Shown here one piece after another: positions 7,131 through 9,595 of a stretch of 9,595 nucleotides of DNA. Numbering within the stretch: position 1 is the first letter of the stretch; the number at the start of each line of letters is the position of its first letter. The notes under the pieces are model-generated. The model had not been told where the DNA came from and did no database searches. It saw nothing but the letters and a program-made list of their open reading frames with translations. The DNA lies in contig DBEYOB010000026.1 in assembly GCA_048173955.1 (NCBI GenBank), positions 1 through 9,595 on the forward strand, given 5' to 3'. The position numbers and the translations under genes are program-made. This stretch comes from CAZUFB01 sp048173955. GTDB taxonomy: Bacteria; Actinomycetota; Coriobacteriia; Coriobacteriales; UMGS124.

Positions 7131-7185
7131 TGGGAAACGCAATCTTTTTCAACGCGCCGTAAGGGGTCTTCAGAAAGGTACGTCC

Positions 7186-8706
7186 CTACGCCGCCATGCG
7201 TCCCTCGGGTCCCGAATCGTCGAGACCCGCATGGGGGTCGCGGTAGCGCTCGACGTCGAGCGCGCCCGCCTGCTTGGCGACGATGGCGGTGACCACGGCG
7301 TCGCCGGTGATGTTGACCGAGGTGCGCAGCATGTCGAGGATGCGGTCGATGCCCATGATGAGGGCGATGCCCTCGAGCGGCAGGCCGACCGAGTTGAAGA
7401 CCATCGACAGGGTGACCAGGCCCACCGAGGGGACGCCGGCCGTGCCCACCGAGGCGAGCGTCGCCGTGGCGATAACGGTCGCGTATTCGGCCGGACCCAT
7501 GGGGATGCCGAAGATCTGCGCGGTGAACACCGCAGCCACGCCCTGCATGATCGCGGTTCCATCCATGTTGATGGTCGCGCCGAGCGGGATGGTGAACGAG
7601 CTGACGCGGCGGCTCACGCCGATGCGCTTCTCGAGGGTCGTGATGTTCATCGGGATCGTCGCGTTGGAGGTCGCCGTCGAGAACGCGAAGGCCATCACGG
7701 GGAAGAACTTGCGGACGAACGTGAAGGGGTTGAGGCGCGTGAAGACGACCAGGAGCAGGAGGTAGACGCCGAAGCACTGGATGGCCAGGCCGAGCACGAC
7801 GCTGCCCATGTACTTGAGCATCGGCACGAACGCGTCGAACCCGATATCGGCGAACGTACGGGAGAGGATGCAGAAGACGCCGAACGGGGCGACGTACATC
7901 ACGATGGTCGTCATCTTCATCATGATCTCGTTGAACTGCTCGAACAGGCGGTGCACCGTCTCGACCCGCTTGCCCAGGATTGCGATGATAATGCCCACGA
8001 ACAGCGCGAAGAAGATGATGGGGAGCATGTTCCCCTCGGCAAGCGAGCCGACGGGGTTCGTGGGGATGATGTCGAGGATCGTGTCGGCGATGGACATATC
8101 CTCCTGCGTGGAGACCTGGGTGTCGCTCACGGCGATGGCGCTCATGTCGACGCCGCGGCCCGGGTTGATGACATTGGCCACACCTAGGGCGACGCACACG
8201 GCGACCGCCGTGGTGCATAGGTAGAACGCGATGGTCTTCACGCCGATGGACCCGAGTGTCTTCGTGTCGCCGATCGAGGCGGCGCCGCATACGATCGAGC
8301 AGAAGACGAGCGGCACGACGAGCATCTGCATCAGGCGCAGAAAGCCCTGGCCGACGACGTAGAAGATGCCGTCGACGAACACCTCGTCGCGCACGAAGCC
8401 CGCCGGCACCAGGTAGTGAAACAGGACGCCGCACAGAAGGCCGAGACCGAGGCCGATGAAGATGAGCGTCGTGAGGCCCGGCCCCTTGCGCTTTTTGACC
8501 TGGTCGCCGACCGCCTCCTCCTCGGGGGTCGCGACGTGGCGGGCCGGCTTGCGGTTGCGGTCGTCGGGGGTGCCGCGGCGGATGCGGTCGATGGGGTCGA
8601 CGGCCTCGGCAGCCTTGCTCCCAGCGTCGGCGGTCCGTCCCACAGCGTCGAAAGCTTGCTCCGTCGCATCGGCAAGGACGCCGTTCTTGTCCTCGGAGGT
8701 CGCCAT
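7186..8706 (-). CDS. DAACS-family dicarboxylate/amino acid:cation symporter
   Basis: 506 residues; an inner-membrane secondary carrier that imports glutamate, aspartate or C4-dicarboxylates with Na+ or H+ (family knowledge). Signature elements are complete: the HP1 serine/threonine motif STATSNATIP (343-352), the cation-site motif NMDGT (380-384), HP2 with ASVGTAGVPSVG (418-429), and TM8 with Asp454, Asp458, Arg461, Thr462, Asn465 and Asp469 (ILDMLRTSVNITGD). Arg461 is the position that pairs with the substrate side-chain carboxylate in GltPh, so an acidic substrate is favoured; which one cannot be read. The protein has about 75 hydrophilic residues before the first helix (80-100), making it longer than the usual 400-440. 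This start is the only sensible one, with GGGAGGT at 5 bases. The gene lies 3 bases after rmlD and its ribosome binding site is inside the rmlD end, so the two are probably co-transcribed and coupled. No intrinsic terminator is visible after it. Confidence 0.93.
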   Translation of the reverse strand: MATSEDKNGVLADATEQAFDAVGRTADAGSKAAEAVDPIDRIRRGTPDDRNRKPARHVATPEEEAVGDQVKKRKGPGLTTLIFIGLGLGLLCGVLFHYLVPAGFVRDEVFVDGIFYVVGQGFLRLMQMLVVPLVFCSIVCGAASIGDTKTLGSIGVKTIAFYLCTTAVAVCVALGVANVINPGRGVDMSAIAVSDTQVSTQEDMSIADTILDIIPTNPVGSLAEGNMLPIIFFALFVGIIIAILGKRVETVHRLFEQFNEIMMKMTTIVMYVAPFGVFCILSRTFADIGFDAFVPMLKYMGSVVLGLAIQCFGVYLLLLVVFTRLNPFTFVRKFFPVMAFAFSTATSNATIPMNITTLEKRIGVSRRVSSFTIPLGATINMDGTAIMQGVAAVFTAQIFGIPMGPAEYATVIATATLASVGTAGVPSVGLVTLSMVFNSVGLPLEGIALIMGIDRILDMLRTSVNITGDAVVTAIVAKQAGALDVERYRDPHAGLDDSGPEGRMAA

Positions 8707-8709
8707 GGC

Positions 8710-9585
8710 CTACCTCCCTTCCCGAACCGACGCTCCGGCCGCCCCGGCAACCAGATCGTGGGCGGACATGTACGCGCGCAGATCCTCGCGCCAGTCGGGG
8801 ACCGGCTCAAAGTTCACAAGGCGCAGCATGAGGTTGTCGAGCTCGATGAAGTAGGCGCGCGCCAGGTCCATCTCGCCCACGAGGCCGGTCGTCGGCAGCC
8901 CCGCGAGTTCGAGGGCGCACTTGGCGAACTCGTAGCGGCTGCAGCGTCCCGCGCAGCTGATGTGGAACGTGCCGTACTCCCCCGCCTCCATGAGGGCGAC
9001 CACGTAGTTCGCGAAGGTCGTGATGGAGGTCGGCGAACCGATCTGGTCGGTCAGCTGGCTCTGGCGCTCTCCCCGGCGCGCCGCATCGAGGACGCGCTCG
9101 AGCACGCCCGCCCCGCCCAGCCCGTAGATCCAGCTCGAGCGGACGATGATGTTCTCGCGGTTGAGGCGGCGCACGAAATTCTCGCCCGCTAGCTTGGACT
9201 TGCCGTAGACGCAGTCGGGGCTCGGGGCGTCGAACTCGTTGACCGCGGTGCGCAGGTTCTGGGGAAAGACGTCGTCGGTCGACAGGTGTACGAGCTTCGC
9301 GCCGACGGAGGCCGAGGCGATGGCGACGTTGCGCGCGCCGATGGCGTTGACGCGGTACGCCTCGGTCGGATCGTCGTCGGAGACGGTGCGGCCGGCAAGG
9401 GCGGCGCAATTGATGACGGTCACGGGACGGTTCTTCGCCGCAAACTCGTTGACCGCCTCCAAATCTGTCACGTCGACCTCGACGTCGGTGGGGAGCACCT
9501 CGTAGCCGCGCTTCTCGAGCAAGGCGTCGAGATAGGATCCGACCGACCCCTTCGCCCCCGTTATCCATACCGCGTTTTTAAGCAT
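8710..9585 (-). CDS. RmlD-type NAD(P)-dependent sugar-nucleotide reductase
   Basis: 291 residues, normal for the RmlD/extended short-chain dehydrogenase family, whose model member reduces dTDP-4-dehydro-6-deoxy-L-mannose to dTDP-L-rhamnose in the cytoplasm. The Rossmann glycine motif is TGAKGSVG (9-16). DVTD (38-41), NCAA (59-62), STDDVF (102-107), the catalytic pair Tyr127 and Lys131 (YGKSK), VRSSWIYG (148-155), SRYEFAK (216-222) and the closing DWREDLRAYM (264-273) all match the RmlD pattern. The late substrate-side motif usually read as RPxxSxLDN is here RAYFIELDN, lacking the Pro and Ser, so the exact sugar substrate is uncertain and I give no gene symbol. No other rhamnose gene is visible, though upstream genes lie outside the window. 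The ATG at 9585 puts the glycine motif where it belongs, but only 10 bases precede it and no Shine-Dalgarno shows in them; a slightly earlier start cannot be excluded. The gene is followed at 3 bases by the symporter gene. Confidence 0.85.
   Translation of the reverse strand: MLKNAVWITGAKGSVGSYLDALLEKRGYEVLPTDVEVDVTDLEAVNEFAAKNRPVTVINCAALAGRTVSDDDPTEAYRVNAIGARNVAIASASVGAKLVHLSTDDVFPQNLRTAVNEFDAPSPDCVYGKSKLAGENFVRRLNRENIIVRSSWIYGLGGAGVLERVLDAARRGERQSQLTDQIGSPTSITTFANYVVALMEAGEYGTFHISCAGRCSRYEFAKCALELAGLPTTGLVGEMDLARAYFIELDNLMLRLVNFEPVPDWREDLRAYMSAHDLVAGAAGASVREGR
8712..8718 (-). promoter_or_regulatory. Ribosome binding site of the symporter gene, inside the rmlD end
   Basis: GGGAGGT on the minus strand, 5 bases before the ATG at 8706. 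It is made from the last two sense codons and the first base of the stop codon of the upstream reductase gene. Ribosomes finishing that gene would uncover or feed this site, which argues for translational coupling. Confidence 0.8.
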
Positions 9586-9595
9586 AGGCGATGTC

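Noticed and set aside
7141..7185. Intrinsic terminator directly after the symporter gene
   Set aside because: A partial CGTAGGG/CCCCTTACG pairing with a long loop and bulges exists, but no T-run follows on the minus strand.
1..9595. Mobile elements, direct-repeat arrays, CRISPR, rRNA or tRNA genes
   Set aside because: I found no transposase or integrase coding, no regularly spaced repeats and no tRNA-like cloverleaf on reading both strands; nearly all bases are covered by the six genes described.

Overview
The window is a gene-dense, high-GC bacterial stretch with five complete genes and one gene cut by the left edge. There are no RNA genes, insertion sequences, phage genes or CRISPR arrays. 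Very high GC on the left, ATGA-type overlaps, GGAGG ribosome binding sites and the gene content suggest a high-GC actinobacterium. Coriobacteriia (Olsenella/Atopobium/Collinsella-like) is my best guess; this is inference from style, not from a marker gene.

Left block, plus strand (1-3344): the 3' part of a DUF58 protein overlaps by 4 bases a TgpA-like membrane transglutaminase. This is the tail of the familiar MoxR AAA+ ATPase / DUF58 / transglutaminase cluster, so a moxR-type gene is predicted just left of the window. The block is extremely GC-rich.

Middle (3351-3880): a minus-strand type II 3-dehydroquinate dehydratase (aroQ, shikimate pathway) converges on the transglutaminase with a 6-base gap. 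A strong intrinsic terminator for the next gene upstream stands only 10 bases before the aroQ Shine-Dalgarno. aroQ must therefore have a promoter embedded in or next to that terminator, or live on read-through.

Right block, all minus strand, read from right to left: an RmlD-type NAD(P)-dependent sugar-nucleotide reductase (8710-9585), a DAACS-family dicarboxylate/amino acid:cation symporter (7186-8706, 3 bases after rmlD with its ribosome binding site inside the rmlD end), a roughly 240-base leader with an 11-bp hairpin, then a 1017-residue protein (3889-6942). That last protein carries two successive extracytoplasmic Cache-like sensor modules, each flanked by membrane helices, fused to a complete MscS mechanosensitive channel. 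It is the standout of the window. Its architecture suggests a channel whose gating is tuned by an extracellular ligand, and its neighbour is an uptake carrier for the kind of small anionic solute that MscS channels can release. A coupled uptake/release module is a hypothesis, not something the sequence proves.
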